Positions 1 to 5,555 of a stretch of 6,223 nucleotides of DNA are shown here, piece after piece. How positions within the stretch are numbered: the first letter of the stretch is position 1; each line of letters starts with the position of its first letter. A program made the position numbers and the translations under genes. The notes beneath the pieces are model-generated. The model saw only the letters and a list, made by a program, of their open reading frames with translations. It was not told where the DNA came from and made no database searches. Source of the stretch: Candidatus Pacearchaeota archaeon (GTDB lineage Archaea; Nanobdellota; Nanobdellia; Pacearchaeales; GW2011-AR1); the NCBI GenBank assembly GCA_016234065.1, contig JACQLJ010000027.1:1-6223 (forward strand). The letters are read 5' to 3'.

Positions 1-35
1 CAACTGACAAAGAAATAAAAGAGATTGTTAAGATA

Positions 36-455
36 ATGAAGACAGCAACTTCTATAGAATTGCATGTAAAAGACTTCAAGCCAGTTAGAGAATTTTACAA
101 GAGCATTGGTTTTGAAATAATTTTTGATAGTCCTGGAAATTATTTAGTTGTTAGAAAAGGAAATGCAATACTTAATTTCTGGGGCGATGGCGGAAGGTAT
201 AAACTACAACCTTATTTTAGAGAATGGAAAGAATCTAAGAAAGGATATGATGTTGAAATTGTAATTCCTGTAAAAAAAATCTCAAAATATTACAAGGAAA
301 TAAAAGATAAAGTAAAAGTGGTAGAAGAACTTAAAGATAGGCGCTGGAGAGTTAAAGATTTCAGGATAGAAGACCCTAATGGGTTTTATATTAGATTTAC
401 AGAACCTCATGATTGGGTATTTGATTTCAAAGGTTATTCAAGTGACAAAGATTAA
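36..455 (+). CDS. VOC-superfamily (glyoxalase/bleomycin-resistance-like) protein
   Basis: The protein has 139 residues, the usual size of a single-chain VOC protein built from two beta-alpha-beta-beta-beta modules. The N-terminus (TSIELHVKDFKPVREFYKS, from residue 5) is the typical first strand and helix, with His10 at the usual first metal-ligand position. Near the C-terminus, residues 109-124 (FRIEDPNGFYIRFTEP) form the characteristic DPNG turn and last strand, with Glu123 at the usual final ligand position. The second module has Glu74 on its first strand, where glyoxalases often have His, so metal binding is uncertain. The substrate cannot be told: this superfamily includes glyoxalases, dioxygenases, and antibiotic-binding or -modifying proteins. 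The chosen ATG fits the domain boundary and no clear ribosome binding site is seen. The reading frame is open upstream to the window edge, so a longer protein is possible. It is followed by a 68-nt gap and the pilus genes, and seems functionally unconnected to them. Confidence 0.8.
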   Translation: MKTATSIELHVKDFKPVREFYKSIGFEIIFDSPGNYLVVRKGNAILNFWGDGGRYKLQPYFREWKESKKGYDVEIVIPVKKISKYYKEIKDKVKVVEELKDRRWRVKDFRIEDPNGFYIRFTEPHDWVFDFKGYSSDKD

Positions 456-517
456 CAGAAACTAACTAACAAGCTAAATTCACTTAACATTAGTTATTTA
501 AATTTAATTCTGTTAAT
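451..517. repeat. 10-bp inverted repeat between the VOC and prepilin genes
   Basis: ATTAACAGAA (451-460) and its exact reverse complement TTCTGTTAAT (508-517) are separated by 47 nt. A second nested pair, AACTAA (460-465) and TTAGTT (490-495), lies inside. The left arm overlaps the VOC stop codon and the right arm sits between the candidate TATA element and the prepilin ATG. It could be an operator, a long-loop RNA structure near the VOC 3' end, or chance in very AT-rich DNA. Confidence 0.35.
497..504 (+). promoter_or_regulatory. candidate archaeal TATA box for the prepilin gene
   Basis: TTTAAATT is centred about 23 nt before the ATG at 524. Archaeal TATA boxes lie about 26 nt before the transcription start, so transcription would begin at or very near the start codon and give a leaderless mRNA. 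The absence of any Shine-Dalgarno-like motif before 524 is consistent with this. The region is AT-rich, so the match alone is weak. Confidence 0.4.
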
Positions 518-523
518 TCAAAT

Positions 524-1069
524 ATGAAAAAAAGGGGGAAGTTTTTTGTAATAGAAAATCGCGGTGCGCAAATCTGGATTGAGACAGTGATATACACTTT
601 GATTGCTCTTATACTAATCGGCGCTGTTTTGGCTTTTGTCAATCCAAAGGTAAAGCAAATCCAAGACAAGTCAGTCATTGAGCAAAGCATAAATGTGATG
701 CAAGACATTGACAGCGTTATTTCTGCAATAGTCCAAGGTGGCGCAGGAAACAAAAGAGTTGTTGATGTAAAAATAAGCCAAGGAACATTGACAATAAATG
801 GAACAAGCAACAGCATTGTTTTTAAAATTGAAAGTGATTATGAGTTCAGCCAAGCAGGAGAAAAAATAGAGGTAAGCGGAATAGAATTATTGACAAAAAG
901 AACTCAGAACATATATGAAGTAACGCTCACCAAAAATTATACAAACTACGACGTTACTTATGGTGGAGAAAATGAATCAAAATCCCTAACTCACTCTTCA
1001 ATACCATACAAAATAGTCATTGAACATAAAGGAGGAACAAAACCAACGCTTGATTTTACGATAAGTTAG
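524..1069 (+). CDS. type IV prepilin-like protein with class III-type signal
   Basis: The protein has 181 residues. A short basic N-terminus (MKKRGKFFVIENRGA) leads into one long hydrophobic helix, about residues 17-39, followed by a mostly beta-prone polar domain. This is the layout of archaeal pilins, where the hydrophobic helix forms the filament core after prepilin peptidase removes the leader. Cleavage after Ala15 would give a mature start QIWIE with Gln1 and Glu5, the type IV pilin pattern. Cleavage after Gly14 would put Glu at position 6. Three N-X-S/T sequons (Asn92, Asn138, Asn150) could be glycosylated, as in some archaeal pilins. There are no cysteines. The ATPase gene begins 17 nt downstream on the same strand, so the two probably share a transcript. 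A minor pilin rather than the major subunit is possible. The start is supported by the signal sequence and the TATA-like element upstream. Confidence 0.8.
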   Translation: MKKRGKFFVIENRGAQIWIETVIYTLIALILIGAVLAFVNPKVKQIQDKSVIEQSINVMQDIDSVISAIVQGGAGNKRVVDVKISQGTLTINGTSNSIVFKIESDYEFSQAGEKIEVSGIELLTKRTQNIYEVTLTKNYTNYDVTYGGENESKSLTHSSIPYKIVIEHKGGTKPTLDFTIS

Positions 1070-1086
1070 TTTAGTCACAATAAAAA

Positions 1087-2628
1087 ATGAACATAGAAGA
1101 ATATCCAAGAGTTGAAATAAATTTTTCACCGAGATTCCCGCCGCTGAAAAGAATAAGCGACAAGACAAAAATAAACATAAGATACGCACTTATCTCTCCA
1201 TTTGCTTTTACGCACATATATTGGAATCCGAAAATATCAGAAGTTGTCTATGAAGTTGAAGAGCCGTTGCTGACAATGGAAGAGGAGAAATTCAAAAATG
1301 AACTTAAAACAGCGATGGAAAATATGATTAATGTTGGAAATATTGTTGAAAAAGAGCAGGATGTCTTATTGGATTACATTGACAGAATGTTAAGAATATT
1401 AATGACTGAAATGGGAATTGAGCTTTCTGTTGAAGGTTACAAAAAGGTCTATTATTATCTTTGCAGGGATTTTATCGGCTTTAACGAGGTAGATCCACTG
1501 CTTAAGGATTATTATGTTGAAGACATAGAATGCAATGGGGCAGAGACACCGATTTACATTGTCCACAGAATTTACAGAAACATAAAGACAAATGTTATAT
1601 TCAAAGATGTTGAGAAACTTGCGAGCATGGTTGAGAAACTTGCGCAGAGAACAGGAAAATATATCTCTTATGCAAATCCCATTCTTGACGGCTCTCTGGA
1701 TGATGGAAGCAGAGTAAATGCAACATACACAAAAGACATAACTTCTCGCGGGCCTACATTCACAATAAGAAAATTCACAAAAACACCTTGGACACCGACG
1801 CAGCTTGTTTCATTCAACACATTAAGCCCTGAGATGCTTGCTTATCTTTGGATTTTAATTGAGCAGAAAATGAACATATTAATTAGCGGTGGAACATCTT
1901 CGGGAAAAACATCCTTGCTTAATGCAATAGCATTTTTCATTCCTCCGGAAGCGAGAGTTGTGAGCATAGAAGATACAAAGGAATTAAATCTTCCGAGGGA
2001 AAATTGGCTTCCAAGCGTTGCAAGAGAAGCAACAGGATTAGGAAACATTGGAGAGATTGATTTATTCACTCTTTTGAGAAGCTCATTCAGACAAAATCCT
2101 GATTATGTTATTGTCGGAGAAGTAAGAGGAAAAGAAGCATTTGTATTATTCCAGGGCATGGCTTCCGGGCACTCATCAATAAGCACAATGCACGCTGATT
2201 CAGTTGACACCGTTGTAAAACGACTGGAGACGCCCCCAATTGAACTGTCTCCAACTTTATTGAATGTCCTTGATTGCGTATGCATTATGACTCATGCAAT
2301 CGTAAAAAAACAGGAAACAAGAAAACTCAAAGAGATTGTTGAAATAATAAATGTAGATGCGGACGGGGTGGCAATAACAAACACGCCTTTCTTCTGGAAT
2401 CCTTCTGACGACAATTTCTATTTCAAAAAAAACAGCAAGATTTTTGAAAAAATCTCAAAGAGAAGCGGACTTAAAGTTCCTGAAATAGAATCAGAATTCA
2501 AAAAAAGGTCCCAACTGATGTATAAACTTTATCAGAACGGCGTTTTCGGATTCAAAGAATTCCACGACATCATAAGCGAGTATTACAAAAAGCCAGAACA
2601 AGTTCTTAGCAGATTCGGTATTCAATAA
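1087..2628 (+). CDS. type II/IV secretion-system ATPase (ArlI/FlaI - TadA/CpaF family), pilus assembly motor
   Basis: The protein has 513 residues, the normal length for archaeal ArlI/TadA-type ATPases. It should form a cytoplasmic hexamer that uses ATP hydrolysis to drive the membrane platform during filament assembly. The N-terminal domain (about 1-230) carries the family's DDGSRVNAT segment (205-213). The C-terminal domain has Walker A GGTSSGKTS (268-276, Lys274), the Asp box around SIEDTKEL (293-300, Glu295/Asp296), Walker B VIVGEVRG (341-348, catalytic Glu345), and the His box GHSSISTMHADS (361-372, His362 and His369). All key motifs are intact, so it should be active. No clear ribosome binding site precedes the ATG; it lies 17 nt after the prepilin stop, suggesting operon transcription. 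The sequence alone does not separate archaellum from adhesive-pilus motors. The absence of other archaellum genes in the window and the split platform genes downstream favour a pilus or Tad-like system. Confidence 0.97.
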   Translation: MNIEEYPRVEINFSPRFPPLKRISDKTKINIRYALISPFAFTHIYWNPKISEVVYEVEEPLLTMEEEKFKNELKTAMENMINVGNIVEKEQDVLLDYIDRMLRILMTEMGIELSVEGYKKVYYYLCRDFIGFNEVDPLLKDYYVEDIECNGAETPIYIVHRIYRNIKTNVIFKDVEKLASMVEKLAQRTGKYISYANPILDGSLDDGSRVNATYTKDITSRGPTFTIRKFTKTPWTPTQLVSFNTLSPEMLAYLWILIEQKMNILISGGTSSGKTSLLNAIAFFIPPEARVVSIEDTKELNLPRENWLPSVAREATGLGNIGEIDLFTLLRSSFRQNPDYVIVGEVRGKEAFVLFQGMASGHSSISTMHADSVDTVVKRLETPPIELSPTLLNVLDCVCIMTHAIVKKQETRKLKEIVEIINVDADGVAITNTPFFWNPSDDNFYFKKNSKIFEKISKRSGLKVPEIESEFKKRSQLMYKLYQNGVFGFKEFHDIISEYYKKPEQVLSRFGIQ

Positions 2629-2679
2629 AATATTTAATGGATAAATGCCTCTTTTAGAGATTCGCAGATTTAACAAAAA

Positions 2680-2736
2680 ATGAAAAAAGTAAATAAAATT
2701 TACATTCATTTGATTTACGGGAGACAAATCAAATGA
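2680..2736 (+). CDS. possible 18-codon upstream ORF (leader peptide)
   Basis: An ATG at 2680 opens a reading frame of 18 sense codons (MKKVNKIYIHLIYGRQIK) ending in TGA at 2734-2736. The stop overlaps the start of the next gene as ATGA (2733-2736). An in-frame TAA at 2671-2673 excludes a longer form. Its last ten codons run through both arms and the loop of the inverted repeat at 2705-2737. No ribosome binding site precedes it. A weak TATA-like stretch (TTTTAGAG, 2652-2659) lies about 25 nt upstream, so a leaderless start is conceivable. Translation through this frame would open the hairpin and deliver ribosomes to the downstream start. A frame this short can arise by chance, so coding is uncertain. 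Confidence 0.3.
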   Translation: MKKVNKIYIHLIYGRQIK

Positions 2737-2737
2737 A
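2705..2737 (+). promoter_or_regulatory. perfect 12-bp inverted repeat (hairpin) over a start codon
   Basis: TTCATTTGATTT (2705-2716) is followed by a 9-nt loop ACGGGAGAC (2717-2725) and the exact reverse complement AAATCAAATGAA (2726-2737). In RNA the stem would pair the ATG at 2733-2735 with CAT at 2707-2709, while the GGGAG motif stays single-stranded in the loop. Ten of the twelve pairs are A-U, so the stem would be modest and easily opened. As DNA it is a 33-bp dyad with arm centres 21 bp apart, about two helical turns, which would also suit a dimeric repressor. Either role is inference; the symmetry itself is seen directly. Confidence 0.55.
2719..2723 (+). promoter_or_regulatory. ribosome binding site for the 53-residue gene
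   Basis: GGGAG contains GGAG, complementary to the CUCC core of the archaeal 16S rRNA 3' end, and lies 9 nt before the ATG at 2733. It is the clearest Shine-Dalgarno-like motif at any gene start in the window and supports translation of the small gene. It lies in the loop of the inverted repeat. Confidence 0.5.
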
Positions 2738-2894
2738 AGAGGACATACCATTTCTTAAGCAAATGCTAAAATCACTTGAAGAGCTGGCATCAAAACTTGA
2801 GACACATCATAAAAACGACGATTTCAAGAATTTTATTGTGACAAAAAAACTTATGCTAAAAATCCAAAAAGAAATACTCGGAAAAGTAAAATGA
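2733..2894 (+). CDS. 53-residue helical protein of the pilus operon, function unknown
   Basis: This is a short gene of 53 codons, MKEDIPFLKQ to EILGKVK. It lies between the ATPase and the first platform gene, and its TGA stop overlaps that gene's ATG as ATGA (2891-2894), strong evidence of translational coupling and of being a real gene. A GGGAG motif stands 9 nt before its start. The protein is basic and Lys-rich, has no cysteine or membrane segment, and looks like two amphipathic helices (about residues 5-24 and 31-52) joined by a polar HHKNDD turn. This suggests a small helical hairpin acting in the cytoplasm, perhaps as an adaptor between the ATPase and the platform. No family is recognised and that role is only inferred from position. 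Confidence 0.75.
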   Translation: MKEDIPFLKQMLKSLEELASKLETHHKNDDFKNFIVTKKLMLKIQKEILGKVK

Positions 2895-4249
2895 CTGAAG
2901 AAAACTTTAAAAGCATAAAGAATAGCATTGCAAAGCAGAAAAAGGCGATTGAAGAGATGGACTCTTTAGCAGATGACTCAAATGGCCAAAATCCAGAAAA
3001 AAGACAGATGGCCCTTTCTCATGTTAAATCATTAAAAGAAATAACAAAAAATGAAGGAAATAATACACTGAAGAATGTTGATAGATTAAAACTTAGCCAG
3101 CAACTGCCAAGGACAAATAAAGTTGATTCTTCCAAGTATAATAAAGACGATTTAGACAGGAGGGTCTTTGAACAAAATCTGCAAGGAGAAAAGCAAGTTA
3201 AAAGAAGCTTTTTCTCTTTTAAGAAGAATCAACTGGAAGAGATAGAAAAAGAAACGCTAAGCCGTCTGAAGACAGAGGAAGAAAGCGAAATACCCCGCTG
3301 GCTTTTAGTTCAGAAGGCGATAGTTATTGAAGAGAAAGAGAAACCAAGAACTTACATAAAAATGTCAAACAGATTATTTTCAAAACTGGCTTTGGCGACA
3401 ATAAAAAAAGACATCTTCCAGGACCTGCAGAATGATCTTGTAAAATCAGGAATTAACATTCTTCCAAAAAGTTATATTTCTATGATGTTTTTCACTACCT
3501 TGATTTCATTTTTTGCGGCGATTTTTATCTTCGCATTTTTCCTTTTTTTCAATTTCGGAGCGCAAGTGCCTTTTATCACAAGATCTTATGAATCACTGCT
3601 GACAAGAACTCTGAAAACATTTTGGATTTTGTTTGCTATTCCAATAGTGGCTTTTTTTTCAGTGTATTTTTATCCTTCAACTGAAAAGGACTCTCTTGAG
3701 AAAAAAATAAACCAAGAACTTCCTTTTGCGACAATAAACATGGCTGCGATTTCCGGCTCTTTGCAAAATCCAACGAAAATCTTCAGCATAATCATATTAA
3801 CAAAGGACTATCCAACACTGGAAAAAGAATTTCTGAAGATAATAAATGGGGTGAATGTAATGGGTTATGATTTAATAACAATACTGAAAAACAGCGCGTT
3901 CAACAGTCCAAGCAAAAAATTAAGGGATCTCCTGAATGGATTGGCAACAACAATAAGTTCTGGCGGAGATCTTGCAAAATTCTTTGATGAAAGAGCAAAA
4001 AGTTTGCTGTTTGAATATAATCTGCAAAAAGAAAAAAATACGAGGGCAGCTGAGACATTCATGGACATTTACATAAGCGTTGTTGTTGCGGCGCCAATGA
4101 TTTTGATGCTGCTTTTGATAATCATGCAGGTTAGCGGACTGGGATTGGCTTTAAGCACTTCTTCAATAACCCTGTTAGTTGTTGCGGGAGTTTTTCTCGT
4201 AAATATTATATTCCTTGCATTCCTTCAAATAAAACAAAGAGATGAATAA
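2891..4249 (+). CDS. T2SSF-type pilus platform membrane protein (TadB-like / N-terminal half of ArlJ)
   Basis: The protein has 452 residues. Residues 1-190 are polar, highly charged and probably cytoplasmic, with helical or coiled-coil character early on. Four membrane segments follow at about 195-222, 243-261, 393-417 and 421-446. Between the second and third lies a soluble T2SSF-like domain (about 270-390) with ELPFATINMAAISGS (276-290) and TTISSGGDLAKFFDERA (353-369), the recurrent core of this family. Such proteins sit in the cytoplasmic membrane, contact the ATPase and act as the platform for pilin insertion. ArlJ/FlaJ usually holds two such domains in one chain; here there is one, and the next gene supplies the other. 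The start is fixed by the ATGA overlap with the preceding 53-residue gene, and the N-terminal part is plausible protein. The long N-terminal extension has no recognised domain. Confidence 0.9.
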   Translation: MTEENFKSIKNSIAKQKKAIEEMDSLADDSNGQNPEKRQMALSHVKSLKEITKNEGNNTLKNVDRLKLSQQLPRTNKVDSSKYNKDDLDRRVFEQNLQGEKQVKRSFFSFKKNQLEEIEKETLSRLKTEEESEIPRWLLVQKAIVIEEKEKPRTYIKMSNRLFSKLALATIKKDIFQDLQNDLVKSGINILPKSYISMMFFTTLISFFAAIFIFAFFLFFNFGAQVPFITRSYESLLTRTLKTFWILFAIPIVAFFSVYFYPSTEKDSLEKKINQELPFATINMAAISGSLQNPTKIFSIIILTKDYPTLEKEFLKIINGVNVMGYDLITILKNSAFNSPSKKLRDLLNGLATTISSGGDLAKFFDERAKSLLFEYNLQKEKNTRAAETFMDIYISVVVAAPMILMLLLIIMQVSGLGLALSTSSITLLVVAGVFLVNIIFLAFLQIKQRDE

Positions 4250-4254
4250 TTAAA

Positions 4255-5091
4255 ATGGAACTGAAAGCATCACACTTCGCAGGAATTATTTTAGGGGTGA
4301 TTATGTTAATCGCTTCGCTTTTCTTGGTTGAAACTGGCTTTTTCTTTTTTCTCGTTGGATTGTCTGTAATTGTAATTGCAATGCCCTTTGTCTTGTCAAG
4401 CATCTCAGAAACAAGGGCTGAAAATGAAAAGGAAGAAATGTTCTTGGAGTTTACCAGAAATCTCGTTGAGGGAGTTAAAACAGGGACTCCGATAAGCAAA
4501 AGCATAATGAACATAAAGGACAAGTCCTACGGCGTTTTAAGCAAGAACATAAAGAAACTTGCGAACCAAATTTATATGGGAATTCCTCTGCAAAAAGCAC
4601 TTGAAATATTCTCAAGGGACTTGAACAACAAAACAATCTCAAGGGCGATAACATTGATAGGACAAGCAGAAAAATCAGGAGGAGACATAGGCACGATTCT
4701 TGAATCAGTTGCCGGCGCTGTAAACACTTCTGAAAAATTAAAAAAAGAAAGGAAAGCAGTAATCTCCGGTTTGGTTATGCAGGGCTACATAATATTTTTT
4801 GTTTTCATACTTATAGTTATAATACTTCAGTTTCAGATAGTCCCAATGGTTTTGGGGATAAGCAACTTAGGTGTATTGGGCAGCAGTTCACCAACTCAGA
4901 GCATTTCAACAAGCCAACTCCAAATATCAAATGCCTTTTTGTATCTGCTTCTTATACAGGGATTTTTTAGCGGTTTGACAATAGGCAAATTGGCTGAAAA
5001 AAACTTCAAAGCAGGAATAAAGCATTCATTTATATTCATGATAATAGCATTTCTCTCCTCATCAATTTCAAATTTTTTCTTGGGGGCATAA
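4255..5091 (+). CDS. T2SSF-type pilus platform membrane protein (TadC-like / C-terminal half of ArlJ)
   Basis: The protein has 278 residues. Two membrane segments at about 8-26 and 28-48 are followed by a cytoplasmic T2SSF domain (about 58-165) with EFTRNLVEGVKTGTPISKSI (65-84) and ITLIGQAEKSGGDIGTILES (132-151). Membrane segments then lie at about 172-198, 222-242 and 254-276. The FFSGLTIGKLAEKNFKAGIKH stretch (from 237) resembles the conserved C-terminal part of archaeal ArlJ-type proteins. It begins 5 nt after the previous stop, with a weak purine-rich AGAGATGA before it, so it is almost certainly co-translated with the first platform gene. The two proteins probably form a heteromeric platform equivalent to one two-domain ArlJ or to TadB/TadC. 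The polar Ser/Thr/Gln stretch 209-221 lies between membrane segments and may be exposed outside. Confidence 0.93.
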   Translation: MELKASHFAGIILGVIMLIASLFLVETGFFFFLVGLSVIVIAMPFVLSSISETRAENEKEEMFLEFTRNLVEGVKTGTPISKSIMNIKDKSYGVLSKNIKKLANQIYMGIPLQKALEIFSRDLNNKTISRAITLIGQAEKSGGDIGTILESVAGAVNTSEKLKKERKAVISGLVMQGYIIFFVFILIVIILQFQIVPMVLGISNLGVLGSSSPTQSISTSQLQISNAFLYLLLIQGFFSGLTIGKLAEKNFKAGIKHSFIFMIIAFLSSSISNFFLGA

Positions 5092-5118
5092 AACTAATTA
5101 TATATTAAATTGCAATAG

Positions 5119-5128
5119 TTTTTTTATA
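5119..5128 (+). promoter_or_regulatory. T-run/TATA element: candidate promoter of the 122-residue gene, possible terminator of the platform operon
   Basis: TTTTTTTATA follows the platform gene stop by 27 nt. TTTTTATA (5121-5128) is centred 25 nt before the ATG at 5150, the spacing expected for a leaderless archaeal transcript. The run of seven T (5119-5125) could instead, or also, end the upstream transcript, since archaeal termination needs only T-rich tracts. TAGTTTT (5116-5122) can also pair with AAAACTA (5090-5096). A second AT-rich candidate, TATATATTAAAT (5099-5110), lies further upstream. Confidence 0.4.
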
Positions 5129-5149
5129 GGAACCAGTTATAGTTGATTT

Positions 5150-5518
5150 ATGTTTATGACTAGATATGAAATAAAATGCAATGGGGAAGGTGCATTAAAG
5201 AAGTTAGGGGATTTATTTAATGATGTTCATCTGGAAATAGGGAATATTGCCCATCTACAAAAAGTTAGATATTTTAACGCTAGGAGAGGTAATCCAAATG
5301 CAGAAGATGCGCATGCGTCATATGTTTTAGCAAGACCTAATCCAATAGTTGTTGTTAAAGTAAATGGGATAAAATGGTTATATGAAAAATCTGGTGCTAT
5401 TTCAGTAGATGTTAAGCATATTGACGAAAACCAAAAAATTCAGGATTTAGAGGAAATACTTAATCACTATGGCTTTGGTTCTACAGGGACTACTAATCAT
5501 TTTGCAAAACGGCGCTGA
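5150..5518 (+). CDS. unrecognised 122-residue protein
   Basis: No family is recognised. The protein appears soluble, with alternating strand- and helix-like stretches: YEIKCNG (6-12), a helix around ALKKLGDLF, a hydrophobic strand NPIVVVKVNGIKWLYE (64-79), and a helix near IQDLEEILNHY (97-107). It has a basic, Gly/Thr-containing tail ending in KRR. There is no signal peptide or membrane segment, so it is probably cytoplasmic. Codon choice differs from the pilus genes: all five Phe codons are TTT, Asn and Asp are mostly AAT and GAT, and no Ser codon is AGC, whereas AGC and TTC are common in the neighbours. With its own TATA-like element, this suggests an insertion between pilus genes rather than a pilus component. 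ATG at 5156 (Met3) is an alternative start; 5150 fits the TATA spacing better. Confidence 0.7.
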   Translation: MFMTRYEIKCNGEGALKKLGDLFNDVHLEIGNIAHLQKVRYFNARRGNPNAEDAHASYVLARPNPIVVVKVNGIKWLYEKSGAISVDVKHIDENQKIQDLEEILNHYGFGSTGTTNHFAKRR

Positions 5519-5522
5519 AAGT

Positions 5523-5531
5523 AAATATAAA
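5523..5531 (+). promoter_or_regulatory. candidate TATA box for the downstream pilin-like gene
   Basis: AAATATAAA is centred about 29 nt before the ATG at 5556, so transcription would start at or a few bases before the start codon. No Shine-Dalgarno motif lies between them (TGCCTTTTCTGTATC precedes the ATG), in keeping with a leaderless mRNA. It implies that this gene can be transcribed separately from the platform genes. Confidence 0.45.
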
Positions 5532-5555
5532 AAGTGAACATGCCTTTTCTGTATC

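Noticed and set aside
490..816. Reverse-strand open frame of 108 codons, hydrophobic at its start
   Set aside because: It lies opposite the prepilin gene, whose signal sequence and domain layout are clear. Its hydrophobic character mirrors the complementary codons, and no family pattern is visible.
1031..1035. GGAGG motif as a ribosome binding site for the ATPase gene
   Set aside because: It lies more than 50 nt before the ATG at 1087 and no start codon follows at a suitable distance. It simply encodes part of the KGGTK stretch in the prepilin-like protein.
2425..2432. Run of eight A in the ATPase gene as a possible frameshift site
   Set aside because: The frame continues normally through it to a plausible C-terminus. 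Such runs are expected in AT-rich coding sequence and no alternative product is evident. The same holds for the run of eight T at 3652-3659.
4206..4523. Reverse-strand open frame of 105 codons
   Set aside because: It covers the junction and start of two well-supported platform genes on the other strand, and its sequence shows no recognisable domain.
1087..5091. Complete archaellum operon
   Set aside because: Only the ATPase and platform proteins are shared. No ArlH, ArlF/G or ArlC/D/E-like genes are seen, and the platform is split into two genes, so a pilus or Tad-like system is the better reading.
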